Shown: piece after piece, positions 1 to 7,571 of the stretch
Numbering within the stretch: position 1 is the stretch's first letter
Layout: each line of letters starts with the position of its first letter
Source of the DNA: Rhodospirillales bacterium
GTDB taxonomy: Bacteria > Pseudomonadota > Alphaproteobacteria > QKFK01 > SZUA-500
Direction: 5' to 3'
Assembly: GCA_003252195.1 (NCBI GenBank)
Contig: QKFK01000252.1
Coordinates: 1 to 9,931 of the forward strand
Length of the DNA stretch: 9,931 nucleotides
Notes under the pieces: model-generated
What the model was told of the DNA's origin: nothing
Databases searched by the model: none
Seen by the model: only the letters and a program-made list of their open reading frames with translations
Position numbers and translations under genes: made by a program

Positions 1-23
1 GCCCATTTTTTATGGAGAAAAAC

Positions 24-1313
24 ATGTTTGATTTCTTAAAACTAAAAAACAGCATTGCAAGTAACTCATCTGTTCATCAAGATGATGTAATCCCGACTAA
101 AACAGCCTTAAAGAACTTAGGATATTATAAAGAGCCTAATTGGGATATGGATAATATACCAACTCAATCTATGATAGATGGAATAAAGAACTTTCAAAAA
201 GACAATAACCTTAATATTGATGGGGTGATGAAACCAGATGGTGAAACCATTAATAAAATAAATGATAAACTAGGCTTTGTTGCCCAAAGACCTAAAGAAG
301 AAGAAGAAGAAGAAGACGAACATAAGCCAATTGGCATAATCCAAGAAAACAGACCCACATCTAAAATTCAAATCACAGAAAATGAGAAGAAAGGTAAAGA
401 TATTTTATCAAGATGGAATGTGCTTAACGATAATAGCTTTAATATTCCGAGCTTTTTAAATCAGGAAGCAATTAAACAATCCGTACTTAGGAAATCAAAT
501 GTCAAATATGCCAAAAATGATGCCACTACCTCAGATAAAGCAACAACCAGCGTGAATGACGTCTTAAGCAAGACAGCTAAGCCTGTTAAGCAAAAGCCAT
601 TAGGTGAATTTATAACAAAATCTTCTGCAAACAAAGAAAACCCTATAAACATAACAGATGAAGAAAAACAAAATAACATAAATAAAGTAAATGAGTTATT
701 TGAAAAACATAAATATCAAGGGCGTAGGTATGGAAACGATGAAACAATGAACGATAACATAGCTACAAATGAAGTTAAGTCCGACCCGCGATTTGCAGAA
801 GCATTAGAAAGATTAGATAAGGTTAGATACATTGTTGATGAAGAAGCAATTACACAGAAAATTCTTTCAAAAGATAATAGTTTTAATCGCAATAATCCAA
901 CTGAGCTTGCAAAAGCAAAGCAAAATGCCATGGAAAATGCAACTAAAATAGCAAATAAATTCAGGGAAAAAGAAGCCGCAAATATACAAGCTATAGCTGA
1001 TCAAATGAATGACAAAAATGTCTCTAAATTCTTTGATACAGAACTAGGCAGAGCTATTGGAAATTCTCCTTCTCCTGATTATATGAGCCAAAAAGAGATA
1101 AACCAAAGAGCAAAATCTTGCGAAATTTCTGAGATAATCAATCCAGCAAAAGTTTTTTCAAAAATTAGCACAGGAGTTAAGCCATTGGATAATGTAATAA
1201 AAGATGGTTTAGGTGTTGTTGGAGATTTGATTTCTGCAGGGAGCGATATCACTAATGCTAAAAACAATAGCAACAAAGGCACATGTATTATTTATAAGCA
1301 TAACAAGCGTTAG
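24..1313 (+). CDS. PG-binding-like domain protein, lineage-specific, unknown role
   Basis: The protein is about 429 residues from the chosen start. Numbering from an upstream ATG at 12, residues 28-85 resemble a PG_binding_1 fold: a helix with ALKNLGYY, then GIKNFQKDN (FQ at 61-62) and the DGVMKP turn (DG at 70-71). An acidic run of six Glu, then Asp and Glu, follows at 96-103. The remaining 300 or so residues are rich in Asn, Lys, Glu and Ala and look mostly disordered or helical. A Gly/Val-rich stretch near the C-terminus (GLGVVGDLISAG) may be amphipathic. I see no signal peptide or clear membrane segment, so cell-wall binding is not proven. GGAG at 14-17 sits six bases before the ATG at 24, which favours that start over the ATG at 12. 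No stop lies upstream in frame inside the window, so a longer form cannot be excluded. The gene converges on the lipoprotein gene, and the two stop codons overlap. Real gene: fairly sure. Function: unknown. Confidence 0.75.
   Translation: MFDFLKLKNSIASNSSVHQDDVIPTKTALKNLGYYKEPNWDMDNIPTQSMIDGIKNFQKDNNLNIDGVMKPDGETINKINDKLGFVAQRPKEEEEEEDEHKPIGIIQENRPTSKIQITENEKKGKDILSRWNVLNDNSFNIPSFLNQEAIKQSVLRKSNVKYAKNDATTSDKATTSVNDVLSKTAKPVKQKPLGEFITKSSANKENPINITDEEKQNNINKVNELFEKHKYQGRRYGNDETMNDNIATNEVKSDPRFAEALERLDKVRYIVDEEAITQKILSKDNSFNRNNPTELAKAKQNAMENATKIANKFREKEAANIQAIADQMNDKNVSKFFDTELGRAIGNSPSPDYMSQKEINQRAKSCEISEIINPAKVFSKISTGVKPLDNVIKDGLGVVGDLISAGSDITNAKNNSNKGTCIIYKHNKR
295..315 (+). repeat. AAG/GAA trinucleotide tract, seven copies
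   Basis: Seven tandem AAG units lie inside the PG-binding-like gene and are read as consecutive GAA codons, giving the poly-Glu run that links the N-terminal domain to the low-complexity body. Such tracts can change length by slippage. Each unit is one codon, so a change would alter linker length without shifting the frame. Confidence 0.7.
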
Positions 1314-2143
1314 AAGCCGCGAGATATTTTTTCTAACATATAATTACGTGCAACGTCACTATTAAAGCCTACGCCCTGACTATTTAAATAATAATCACCG
1401 ATAGGATTTTTGTTCAGATCTTGGTGGGCTTTGTTTAACAAAGCCATATCAAGAGTATGGTCTTTCTTGCATTTTTTAGGACCTGCTTCGTCATCGTCCT
1501 TTAACATGTCAAAAAAAGACTTGCCGTTTTCTAGCATGTGATCTTTAGACCTAATTTGGAAAGCCCAATAATAATAGGCTTTGTAAAGCCTGTCTTTCTC
1601 TTTTAGGTCTTTAGCATTGCAATAATAAACATATGTAAAGGCGCTAGCATCGACATTACCCATAAAAGCAGCTTTTTCTATGTATTTCATAGCTTTTTTC
1701 AGTTTGGCCATTGGTTTGATGCTTTTGTCTTTTTTTGATATTGTAGCCATTCCTTTCCAATATAAAGCATCTGGAGTATCTTCAACCTTATTAAGAAGAG
1801 ATAATGCCTTATCGCCATCTTTTTCAACGCCAAGTCCCATTGTATATAATTTAGCTAATTCAATTAGAGCAGGTCCATATCCTGAATCCGCTAATATTTG
1901 ATAAGCTTTAGCACTATTGCTTATTTCTTTTTCATCGGATAAAAAAGCTCTAAAGTGAAAGAAAGAATAATTAAAAAGGTCTTTTTTGCTATTATCTGGG
2001 TAATTTTTATAAACATAGTCAGAATTTGTTAATGAAATTATTTCTTTTACTTGATCTTTAGTTAACGGAATATCTTTAGGTATATCTTTCCAACATCCAG
2101 CTAATCCAATTATAACAATCAAACTTAATAATATCTGTTTCAT
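1310..2143 (-). CDS. Sel1-like repeat lipoprotein
   Basis: A 277-residue predicted lipoprotein. Residues 1-17 form a lipoprotein signal: MKQ, a hydrophobic stretch, then the lipobox LAGC with Cys17 as the lipidated residue. Position +2 is Trp, not Asp, so by the E. coli sorting rule it would go to the outer membrane. Residues 78-116 match a Sel1/TPR-like helical pair (AYQILADSGYGPALIELAKLY, then the MGLGVEKD turn and ALSLL). A second, weaker unit lies near 150-175 (KAMKYIEKAAFMGNVDASAF). Such repeats usually serve as protein-protein interaction scaffolds; the partner here is unknown. TAGGA lies about 8 bases before the ATG. It is 42 bases after the upstream 121-residue gene on the same strand, with no terminator seen, so read-through from the gyrB unit is possible. 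I could not find a convincing promoter of its own. Its stop overlaps that of the convergent gene. Confidence 0.8.
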   Translation of the reverse strand: MKQILLSLIVIIGLAGCWKDIPKDIPLTKDQVKEIISLTNSDYVYKNYPDNSKKDLFNYSFFHFRAFLSDEKEISNSAKAYQILADSGYGPALIELAKLYTMGLGVEKDGDKALSLLNKVEDTPDALYWKGMATISKKDKSIKPMAKLKKAMKYIEKAAFMGNVDASAFTYVYYCNAKDLKEKDRLYKAYYYWAFQIRSKDHMLENGKSFFDMLKDDDEAGPKKCKKDHTLDMALLNKAHQDLNKNPIGDYYLNSQGVGFNSDVARNYMLEKISRGF

Positions 2144-2185
2144 ATCTATGTCCTAAAATATAAAGAGAGATAACTCACACAACTA

Positions 2186-2551
2186 TTACACTTTAATAAT
2201 GATAGGGCTTTTTTCTGGCGGATTGATGATGAATTTTTCGCCCAATTCTTTAACAAACCAGCCACGTTTTTGAGCTTCTTTAACTAGGATAATTGGCTTA
2301 ATGGCTAAAAAGCCTTCTAAATGAGTTTTATATGAGCCACCTTTTGCCCAAAAGTCTAACTCATCACATAATTTATAATCGGCTATGTGGCGGGCTTCAT
2401 TTTCCTGCCACATATCGATTATTTGGTTCATACTATCTGTATCTAATAATTGGGTAATGCCTTGTTTATCAAGCTCCGCCTTAAACTCATGCCAACTTAA
2501 TCCGTGACCGAACATTTGCATAACTTGAGTTAAAATAGCGGTTTTTTCCAT
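2186..2551 (-). CDS. Small hypothetical protein coupled to gyrB
   Basis: A 121-residue protein that I do not recognise. It starts with MEKTAILTQV, has no signal peptide or membrane helix, and looks soluble and alpha-helical in its first 70 residues (HEFKAELDKQGI, MNQIIDMWQENEARHIADYKL). Two aromatic-rich segments follow (DFWAKGG at 66-72 and RGWFVKELGEKFIINPP at 96-112). The ribosome binding site AGAGG lies about eight bases before the ATG and directly abuts the gyrB stop codon. Only ten bases separate the two genes, so it is very probably co-transcribed and translationally coupled with gyrB. That context suggests a link to DNA topology or replication, but this is inference from position only. 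Its codon use resembles its neighbours, and its clean start site supports a real gene. Confidence 0.7.
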   Translation of the reverse strand: MEKTAILTQVMQMFGHGLSWHEFKAELDKQGITQLLDTDSMNQIIDMWQENEARHIADYKLCDELDFWAKGGSYKTHLEGFLAIKPIILVKEAQKRGWFVKELGEKFIINPPEKSPIIIKV

Positions 2552-2561
2552 TTATTACCTC

Positions 2562-4976
2562 TTAGGCATCAAGATTAACCACATTCAAAGCGTTAGATTG
2601 AATGAAGTCTCTTCTTGGTTCAACAATATCACCCATAAGAGTTGAGAACACCTCATCAGCTTGGTCAGCTTGCTCAACTTTAACCTGCAACAAAGTACGT
2701 GCTTCTGGGTCTAAAGTGGTTTCCCACAATTGCTCAGGGTTCATCTCGCCCAAACCTTTATAACGTTGGATAGACATACCTTTACGCCCAGCTTTCATAA
2801 TTGCATTAGAAAGAGCCACAGCACCTGTAACCTTAATGCTTTCGCCTGTTTTGCAGTTAATATTTGATGTAGAAATAAAGTTCTCTTTTAGAAAAGCTCC
2901 CATTTGAGCAAGTTTTCTTGCCTCACCAGAATCTAGAATACCACTATCGAGAACATGGGTTTCTGTAATACCACGCAATGTGCGAGCAAACACCAACGCT
3001 CCATCTTCACGACGAGAAGCAATCCAGCCTTTTTCATATTCTGGCTCAAGAGCATTAAGCTTTTCTTCTGCTTGTTTTAGAGCATCTATTGTTTTAGTTG
3101 CATCATTGATAATTTCTTCGCTAAATAATCCTCTAATAGCACTCTGTTCAATAATTTTTTCTGGGATTCTCTTTGATAATGTGCCGATTAAATGCTTTGC
3201 TTTATTGGCTTTTTCAACCATGTCAATCAACTCTAAACCAGCAATTTGCATACCGTCTTTAGTTGTTAACACAGCTTCATCTGCACCACCTTTAATAAGG
3301 TAATCTTCTAATGCTCTATCATCTTTAAGGTAGATTTCTGAATTACCTCTTTTTGCTCTATAAAGAGGAGGTTGAGCAATATACAAATATCCACGCTCAA
3401 TAACCTCTGGCATTTGACGATAGAAGAAAGTTAACAATAAGGTTCTAATGTGACTACCGTCGACATCAGCATCGGTCATGATAACGATTTTATGATAACG
3501 GATTTTATCAATATTAAAATCATCGCGCCCAATACCAGTGCCCAAAGCTGTAATCAATGTACCAATTTCAGCTGAGCCGAGCATTTTATCAAAACGAGCT
3601 CTTTCAACGTTAAGAATTTTACCTTTAAGAGGCAAAATAGCTTGATTAGCTCTATGACGACCTTGTTTAGCAGAACCACCCGCAGAATCTCCCTCCACGA
3701 TGAATATTTCTGATAATGCAGGGTCTTTTTCTTGGCAGTCGGCCAACTTTCCAGGTAGTGATGAGATATCAAGCACACCTTTACGACGAGTTAACTCACG
3801 AGCCTTACGAGCAGCTTCACGGGCTGTTGCAGCTTCAACAATCTTACCAATAACTTTTCTTGCCTCTGCAGGGCGTTCTGAGAACCATTCGGTTAATTTT
3901 TCATAAGTGATAGATTCAACAACTTGTCTAACTTCTGATGAAACCAATTTATCTTTAGTTTGTGATGAGAATTTAGGATCAGGCACTTTAACTGACAATA
4001 CACAGCTCAAACCTTCTCTCATATCTTCACCTGTTAAAGATACTTTTTCTTTCTTTAAGAGGTTGTTCTCAGTTACATAATTGTTAACGGTACGAGTTAA
4101 AGCACTTCTAAAACCAGCTAAGTGAGTACCGCCGTCTCTTTGTGGAATGTTGTTTGTAAAGCAAAGAGTTGTTTCGTGATAGCCTGTTGTCCATTCCATA
4201 GCAAGCTCAACAGACATACCATCAACCTCACCAGAAACAACGATTGGCAAATCTTGAATAACTGTTTTTGAGCGGTTTAAATATTTAACAAAAGCTTCGA
4301 TACCACCTTCATAATGGAATTCTGTTTTTTTAGGTTCGTCACCATGACGATTATCGGTTAAGCTCAAATAAACACCTGAGTTCAAGAAAGCAAGTTCTCT
4401 CATTCTGTGTTCTAATGTTTCAAAGTTAAATTCTGTTATAGCAAAAATTTCATCTGAAGGCATGAATGTAACTTCTGTACCAGTTTTATCAGATTCACCA
4501 ACAACAGCTAAAGGAGCTTCGGCTACACCACCTCTAAAGCGCATATAATGCTCTTTACCCTCGCGCCAAACACGCAAATCAAGCCAGTCTGAAAGAGCGT
4601 TCACAACAGAAACACCCACACCGTGCAAACCACCAGAAACTTTATATGAATTAGAGTCAAATTTACCACCAGCGTGGAGCTGTGTCATAATAACCTCAGC
4701 GGCAGAAACACCCTCTGATTTATGCATACCAACAGGAATACCACGTCCGTTATCTCGGATTGTTGCAGAACCATCTGGGTTTAACACAACCTCTGTCTTA
4801 TCGCAGTAACCCGCTAAAGATTCATCGATAGCATTATCCAAAACCTCATATACCATATGATGCAAACCTGAACCGTCATCGGTATCACCGATATACATAC
4901 CAGGACGTTTACGCACTGCCTCAAGCCCTTTTAAAACTTTAATCGATTCTGCGCCATATGTGTTTTCTTCTGTCAT
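2562..4976 (-). CDS. gyrB: DNA gyrase subunit B
   Basis: ATPase subunit of the A2B2 type II topoisomerase that introduces negative supercoils into cytoplasmic DNA. At 804 residues it has the same length as E. coli GyrB. In order: GHKL ATPase domain with general base Glu44, Mg-binding Asn48 in DNAIDES, DNGRGIP at 75-81, the ATP lid SGGLHGVG at 114-121, and Arg138 matching the coumarin-contact Arg136 of E. coli; transducer domain with QTKDKLVS at 339-346 (Lys341 contacts ATP); TOPRIM domain with EGDSAGGS at 428-435 and DADVD at 502-506 (Glu428, Asp502 and Asp504 hold Mg); C-terminal RYKGLGEMNPEQLW at 738-751. Residues 545-700 correspond to the Gram-negative insertion and are the least conserved part. 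No intein, frameshift or missing catalytic residue is seen. AGGGA precedes the ATG. It lies 55 bases after recF, with a candidate promoter in between. The full RYKGLGEM and GyrB-type signatures argue against ParE. Confidence 0.98.
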   Translation of the reverse strand: MTEENTYGAESIKVLKGLEAVRKRPGMYIGDTDDGSGLHHMVYEVLDNAIDESLAGYCDKTEVVLNPDGSATIRDNGRGIPVGMHKSEGVSAAEVIMTQLHAGGKFDSNSYKVSGGLHGVGVSVVNALSDWLDLRVWREGKEHYMRFRGGVAEAPLAVVGESDKTGTEVTFMPSDEIFAITEFNFETLEHRMRELAFLNSGVYLSLTDNRHGDEPKKTEFHYEGGIEAFVKYLNRSKTVIQDLPIVVSGEVDGMSVELAMEWTTGYHETTLCFTNNIPQRDGGTHLAGFRSALTRTVNNYVTENNLLKKEKVSLTGEDMREGLSCVLSVKVPDPKFSSQTKDKLVSSEVRQVVESITYEKLTEWFSERPAEARKVIGKIVEAATAREAARKARELTRRKGVLDISSLPGKLADCQEKDPALSEIFIVEGDSAGGSAKQGRHRANQAILPLKGKILNVERARFDKMLGSAEIGTLITALGTGIGRDDFNIDKIRYHKIVIMTDADVDGSHIRTLLLTFFYRQMPEVIERGYLYIAQPPLYRAKRGNSEIYLKDDRALEDYLIKGGADEAVLTTKDGMQIAGLELIDMVEKANKAKHLIGTLSKRIPEKIIEQSAIRGLFSEEIINDATKTIDALKQAEEKLNALEPEYEKGWIASRREDGALVFARTLRGITETHVLDSGILDSGEARKLAQMGAFLKENFISTSNINCKTGESIKVTGAVALSNAIMKAGRKGMSIQRYKGLGEMNPEQLWETTLDPEARTLLQVKVEQADQADEVFSTLMGDIVEPRRDFIQSNALNVVNLDA

Positions 4977-5019
4977 GTTCTTTCCCTAAATTTAACGTCT
5001 AATCATCTTTTAAAAATTG

Positions 5020-5049
5020 ACTATATTTGTTTTACACTATTCTTTTCAA
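5020..5049 (-). promoter_or_regulatory. Candidate sigma70-type promoter for gyrB
   Basis: On the minus strand TTGAAA (5044-5049) and TATAGT (5020-5025) are separated by 18 bases. The -35 hexamer lies inside the last codons of recF and the -10 lies just after its stop. This would let gyrB and the small gene behind it be made independently of the dnaN-recF transcript. Two near-consensus hexamers can occur by chance in AT-rich DNA. Confidence 0.4.
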
Positions 5050-6231
5050 TTTTGCATCTTCTACATGAAAAAAATCTGCTCTTTCTTGCAATTTTTTAAA
5101 CATATCAACATCTGTTCCCGTTATCCACGCCTGAGCATTCAAATTACACACCCTATCAAACAGTGCATCGCGTCTTTTTTCATCTAAATGCGCAGCAACT
5201 TCATCAAGCAAAAGTATCGGAGCAAAACCCTTATTAAGGGCTTGTGAAGTCGCTTGAGCTAAAACAATAGCTATTAACAATGCTTTTTGCTCACCTGTAG
5301 AACAAGTCTCAGCTGGCAGTCCTTTTTCTTGATGAAAAACTTGCAAATCGCTTTTATGCACTCCATCGGGTGAAACATTGTTATTCATTGCAACCAATCT
5401 TCTGGCATTAAAAAACTGTTGTTTCAATTTTTCTTCTGCCTCAAGCGCTGGCATATTATCAAGCCATGTTTCTACTAAGCCGTCTAACTTAATCTTTGCC
5501 CGAGGAAATACGTTTTTCTCATCGGGATTTAAAAATTTATCAAGCCTTGCTACATGCTCTCTACGAGCCGCCGCAACCGCAATCCCCTGTTCTCCCATAT
5601 TCTGCTCTAAAGCGCCTAACCAGCGCCCATCTTTTGAGCCTTCTTTTAAGAGCTTAGTCCATTCTTTTAGTGAGTGTTCATAAGAGGCGGTTCTTTTTGC
5701 GTGCTCTGAATCAAAAGCATAAACCAGTCTGTCCAAAAAGCTTCTTCTAGGCGCAGAGCCTCCCTTAAACAACCTATCCATCGCAGGGGTTAACCAAACC
5801 GTGGTTAATATGTTTCCAAGCTCACCTTGGCTTTTTGCCTGTTCGCCATTTATCTTTACAATACGGCGCTCGCTATAATGACCCTCTATGTTAGATATTC
5901 TTTCAACACCAGTGCCAACGTTTAATTCTTCATCACCACGATTTACTTTAGCAAAGACCGACCATAAACGAGAGGCTGGAACGATTCCACTATCAGATTT
6001 TTTAAGTAATGTTACATCTGATAATTTCGCGCTTCTCATGCCCTTACCTGGCATTAAATAAGACAAAGCCTCTAGAATATTTGTCTTGCCCGCACCATTA
6101 GGTCCACAAAGCACTACAGGGCGTAATGATGTCTCTATTTTAGCAGTTTCATAACACCTAAAATTGGTAAGGGTCAGCTTTTCAACACCGACCCTATCAA
6201 CATCTTTTAAGATAGATTTATTTGCTACCAA
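5032..6231 (-). CDS. recF: DNA replication and repair protein RecF
   Basis: SMC-like ABC ATPase that binds gapped DNA and, with RecO and RecR, promotes RecA loading in the cytoplasm. At 399 residues it is slightly longer than E. coli RecF (357). Seen in order: LTLTNFRCYE at 19-28, the usual RecF opening; Walker A GPNGAGKT at 43-50; the helical arm with RRSFLDRLVY at 162-171; ABC signature STGEQKALL at 311-319; Walker B ILLLDE at 339-344; D-loop AHLD at 347-350; and the conserved ITGTD at 370-374. The start is TTG: an in-frame TAA lies 21 bases upstream, and no ATG, GTG or other TTG occurs between it and the conserved domain. A purine-rich GAGAGA stretch serves as a weak ribosome binding site. 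The gene lies 28 bases after dnaN in the same direction, so it is likely in one operon with it. Confidence 0.96.
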   Translation of the reverse strand: MVANKSILKDVDRVGVEKLTLTNFRCYETAKIETSLRPVVLCGPNGAGKTNILEALSYLMPGKGMRSAKLSDVTLLKKSDSGIVPASRLWSVFAKVNRGDEELNVGTGVERISNIEGHYSERRIVKINGEQAKSQGELGNILTTVWLTPAMDRLFKGGSAPRRSFLDRLVYAFDSEHAKRTASYEHSLKEWTKLLKEGSKDGRWLGALEQNMGEQGIAVAAARREHVARLDKFLNPDEKNVFPRAKIKLDGLVETWLDNMPALEAEEKLKQQFFNARRLVAMNNNVSPDGVHKSDLQVFHQEKGLPAETCSTGEQKALLIAIVLAQATSQALNKGFAPILLLDEVAAHLDEKRRDALFDRVCNLNAQAWITGTDVDMFKKLQERADFFHVEDAKLKRIV

Positions 6232-6259
6232 ATTTCTCTCTTGCCTGCGGCTTTATAAA

Positions 6260-7375
6260 TTAAACCCTCATTGGCATAAGCACATACAATGCACTTGTAT
6301 CAGAAATATCGCTAATAACAGCAGGAGCAGATGAATCTGCCATGCAGAAGCGAGCTGTATCGCCTTTTACTTCTTGCAAAATATCTAACAAATAACGGTA
6401 GTTAAAACCGATTTCCATAGAATCGCTTTCATAAGAAGCCTCAACCTCTTCAACAGCGCTTCCTGCCTCTGGGCTTGACGATGATAAAACCATACCGCCA
6501 GCCTGCATCGTAACTTTAATACCTCTTGAACGCTCTGCAATAATAGAAACACGCTCAACAGCAGAGATTAACTCTTTAACATCAATCTCTAAAATCTTGT
6601 CGTTATCTTTTGGAATAACTTTTTCATAATTAGGATAAGTTCCATCAATCAATTTTGATGTAAGAACAATACCCTCAAATGAGAAACGAATTTTATTAGC
6701 TGACAATGAAACTTCAATTTCACCACTAACTTCGTCAGCAAGTTTTCTAATCTCAGCAATTGTTTTACGAGGAACAATAATCCCTGGAATGCTTTCAGCA
6801 CCTGCTGGCAATGGAACTTCCACACAAGCAAGTCTGTGACCGTCAGTCGCTGCAGCACGCAACACTTTAACACCATCATCTTCAGCTGCGTGAACGTAAA
6901 TACCATTCAAATAATAACGAGTTTCTTCTGTAGAAACTGCAAATTTTGTTCTATCGATGATAGATTTCAAATCTTCGCTAGAAATTTTGAAGTTATAAGG
7001 CATGTCATCGCCTGTCATCACAGGAAAATCTTCAACTGGCAAACAAGCCAATGTAAATTTAGAACGTCCAGATGAAACCACCATTTGACCTGTTTCTGAA
7101 GGATATTCAACTTCAACCTGAGAACCATCAGGGAGCTTTCTTACGATATCATACAATGTATGGGCAGGAGCGGTTGTAACACCAGCTGTAGCACCTTGCA
7201 CTTCAACATTCTCAGTAATTTCAATATCCATATCTGTAGCTTTAAAGCTAAGAGAAGAGGCAGAAGCCTCTATTTTCACATTTGACAAAACTGGAATGGT
7301 GTTTCTTTTCTCAACAACGCTTTGTACGTGGTTTAAGGTTTTAAGAAGATTTGCTCTTTCGATGGTAAATTTCAT
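6260..7375 (-). CDS. dnaN: DNA polymerase III beta subunit (sliding clamp)
   Basis: Forms the ring-shaped dimer that tethers DNA polymerase III and many partner proteins to DNA. The 371 residues compare with 366 in E. coli and give the usual three-domain clamp. The N-terminus MKFTIERANLLKTL with the RNTIPVLSNV segment at 24-33 is typical. TDGHRLA at 177-183, GTYPNYEKVIP at 245-255 and the C-terminal MPMRV at 367-371 line the hydrophobic pocket that receives clamp-binding motifs. All are intact. The start ATG is preceded by a weak ribosome binding site (GGATAG). It lies 196 bases after dnaA, a gap with promoter-like and inverted-repeat structure that could give it separate control, and it probably drives recF downstream. 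Confidence 0.98.
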   Translation of the reverse strand: MKFTIERANLLKTLNHVQSVVEKRNTIPVLSNVKIEASASSLSFKATDMDIEITENVEVQGATAGVTTAPAHTLYDIVRKLPDGSQVEVEYPSETGQMVVSSGRSKFTLACLPVEDFPVMTGDDMPYNFKISSEDLKSIIDRTKFAVSTEETRYYLNGIYVHAAEDDGVKVLRAAATDGHRLACVEVPLPAGAESIPGIIVPRKTIAEIRKLADEVSGEIEVSLSANKIRFSFEGIVLTSKLIDGTYPNYEKVIPKDNDKILEIDVKELISAVERVSIIAERSRGIKVTMQAGGMVLSSSSPEAGSAVEEVEASYESDSMEIGFNYRYLLDILQEVKGDTARFCMADSSAPAVISDISDTSALYVLMPMRV

Positions 7376-7418
7376 GTTTCTATCCGACCGCTAACTATTA
7401 CTAATAAACTTCACAAAT

Positions 7419-7427
7419 TTTATAACA
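7419..7427 (-). promoter_or_regulatory. Secondary extended -10 candidate for dnaN
   Basis: The minus strand reads TGTTATAAA, an extended -10 form (TG-N-TATAAA), 44 bases before the dnaN start. No good -35 stands at 16-18 bases upstream. In this AT-rich gap such a match can arise by chance, so it is kept only as an alternative to the stronger element at 7497-7506. Confidence 0.22.
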
Positions 7428-7470
7428 TGGCTTTATAAAAGAACCGTTAAAGCATTTTAAAAACTTAAAA

Positions 7471-7541
7471 CGACTCAGCTAAAAGTCTCTGGGTGGATTA
7501 TATCACAAAGGCTTAAAATCCAAAGAACTTTTAGCGAGTCG
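7471..7541. repeat. Nested inverted repeat between dnaA and dnaN
   Basis: Outer arms CGACTCAGCTAAAAGT (7471-7486) and ACTTTTAGCGAGTCG (7527-7541) are complementary over 15 bases with one bulged A. An inner pair GGATT (7495-7499) and AATCC (7517-7521) continues the symmetry. Each outer arm carries one GANTC site (GACTC and GAGTC). In the dnaA-to-dnaN transcript the stem is followed by TTTTAAGTTTTT, so it might act as a weak terminator or attenuator. The central part also contains an extended -10 promoter. The function is inferred; the symmetry is seen directly. Confidence 0.65.
7497..7506 (-). promoter_or_regulatory. dnaN: Extended -10 promoter candidate for dnaN-recF
   Basis: The minus strand reads GTGATATAAT, a perfect TATAAT (7497-7502) with the extended TG at the right distance. 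The -35 region is weak: TTGGAT stands at a 15-base spacing, and extended -10 promoters tolerate this. Transcription would start near 7490, giving a leader of about 115 bases to the dnaN ATG. The element lies inside the inverted repeat at 7471-7541, so a protein bound to the arms, or DNA hairpin formation, could affect it. Confidence 0.45.
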
Positions 7542-7571
7542 CCAACAGTTTTTAACAGCTTTTTTTACAAG

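Noticed and set aside
295..315. AAG tract as a phase-variation switch
   Set aside because: Unit length is three bases, so slippage cannot shift the reading frame.
2157..2182. TTGTGT and TATATT as a promoter for the lipoprotein gene
   Set aside because: Spacing is only 14 bases and the hexamers are weak.
3554..3778. Overlapping minus-strand reading frame inside gyrB
   Set aside because: It is out of frame within a strongly conserved gyrB region and has no recognisable features; the same holds for the other short frames lying inside dnaN, recF, rpsT and the left-hand genes.
5121..5129. TTATCCACG, one base from a consensus DnaA box
   Set aside because: It lies inside recF and encodes the conserved WITG motif, so protein conservation explains it.
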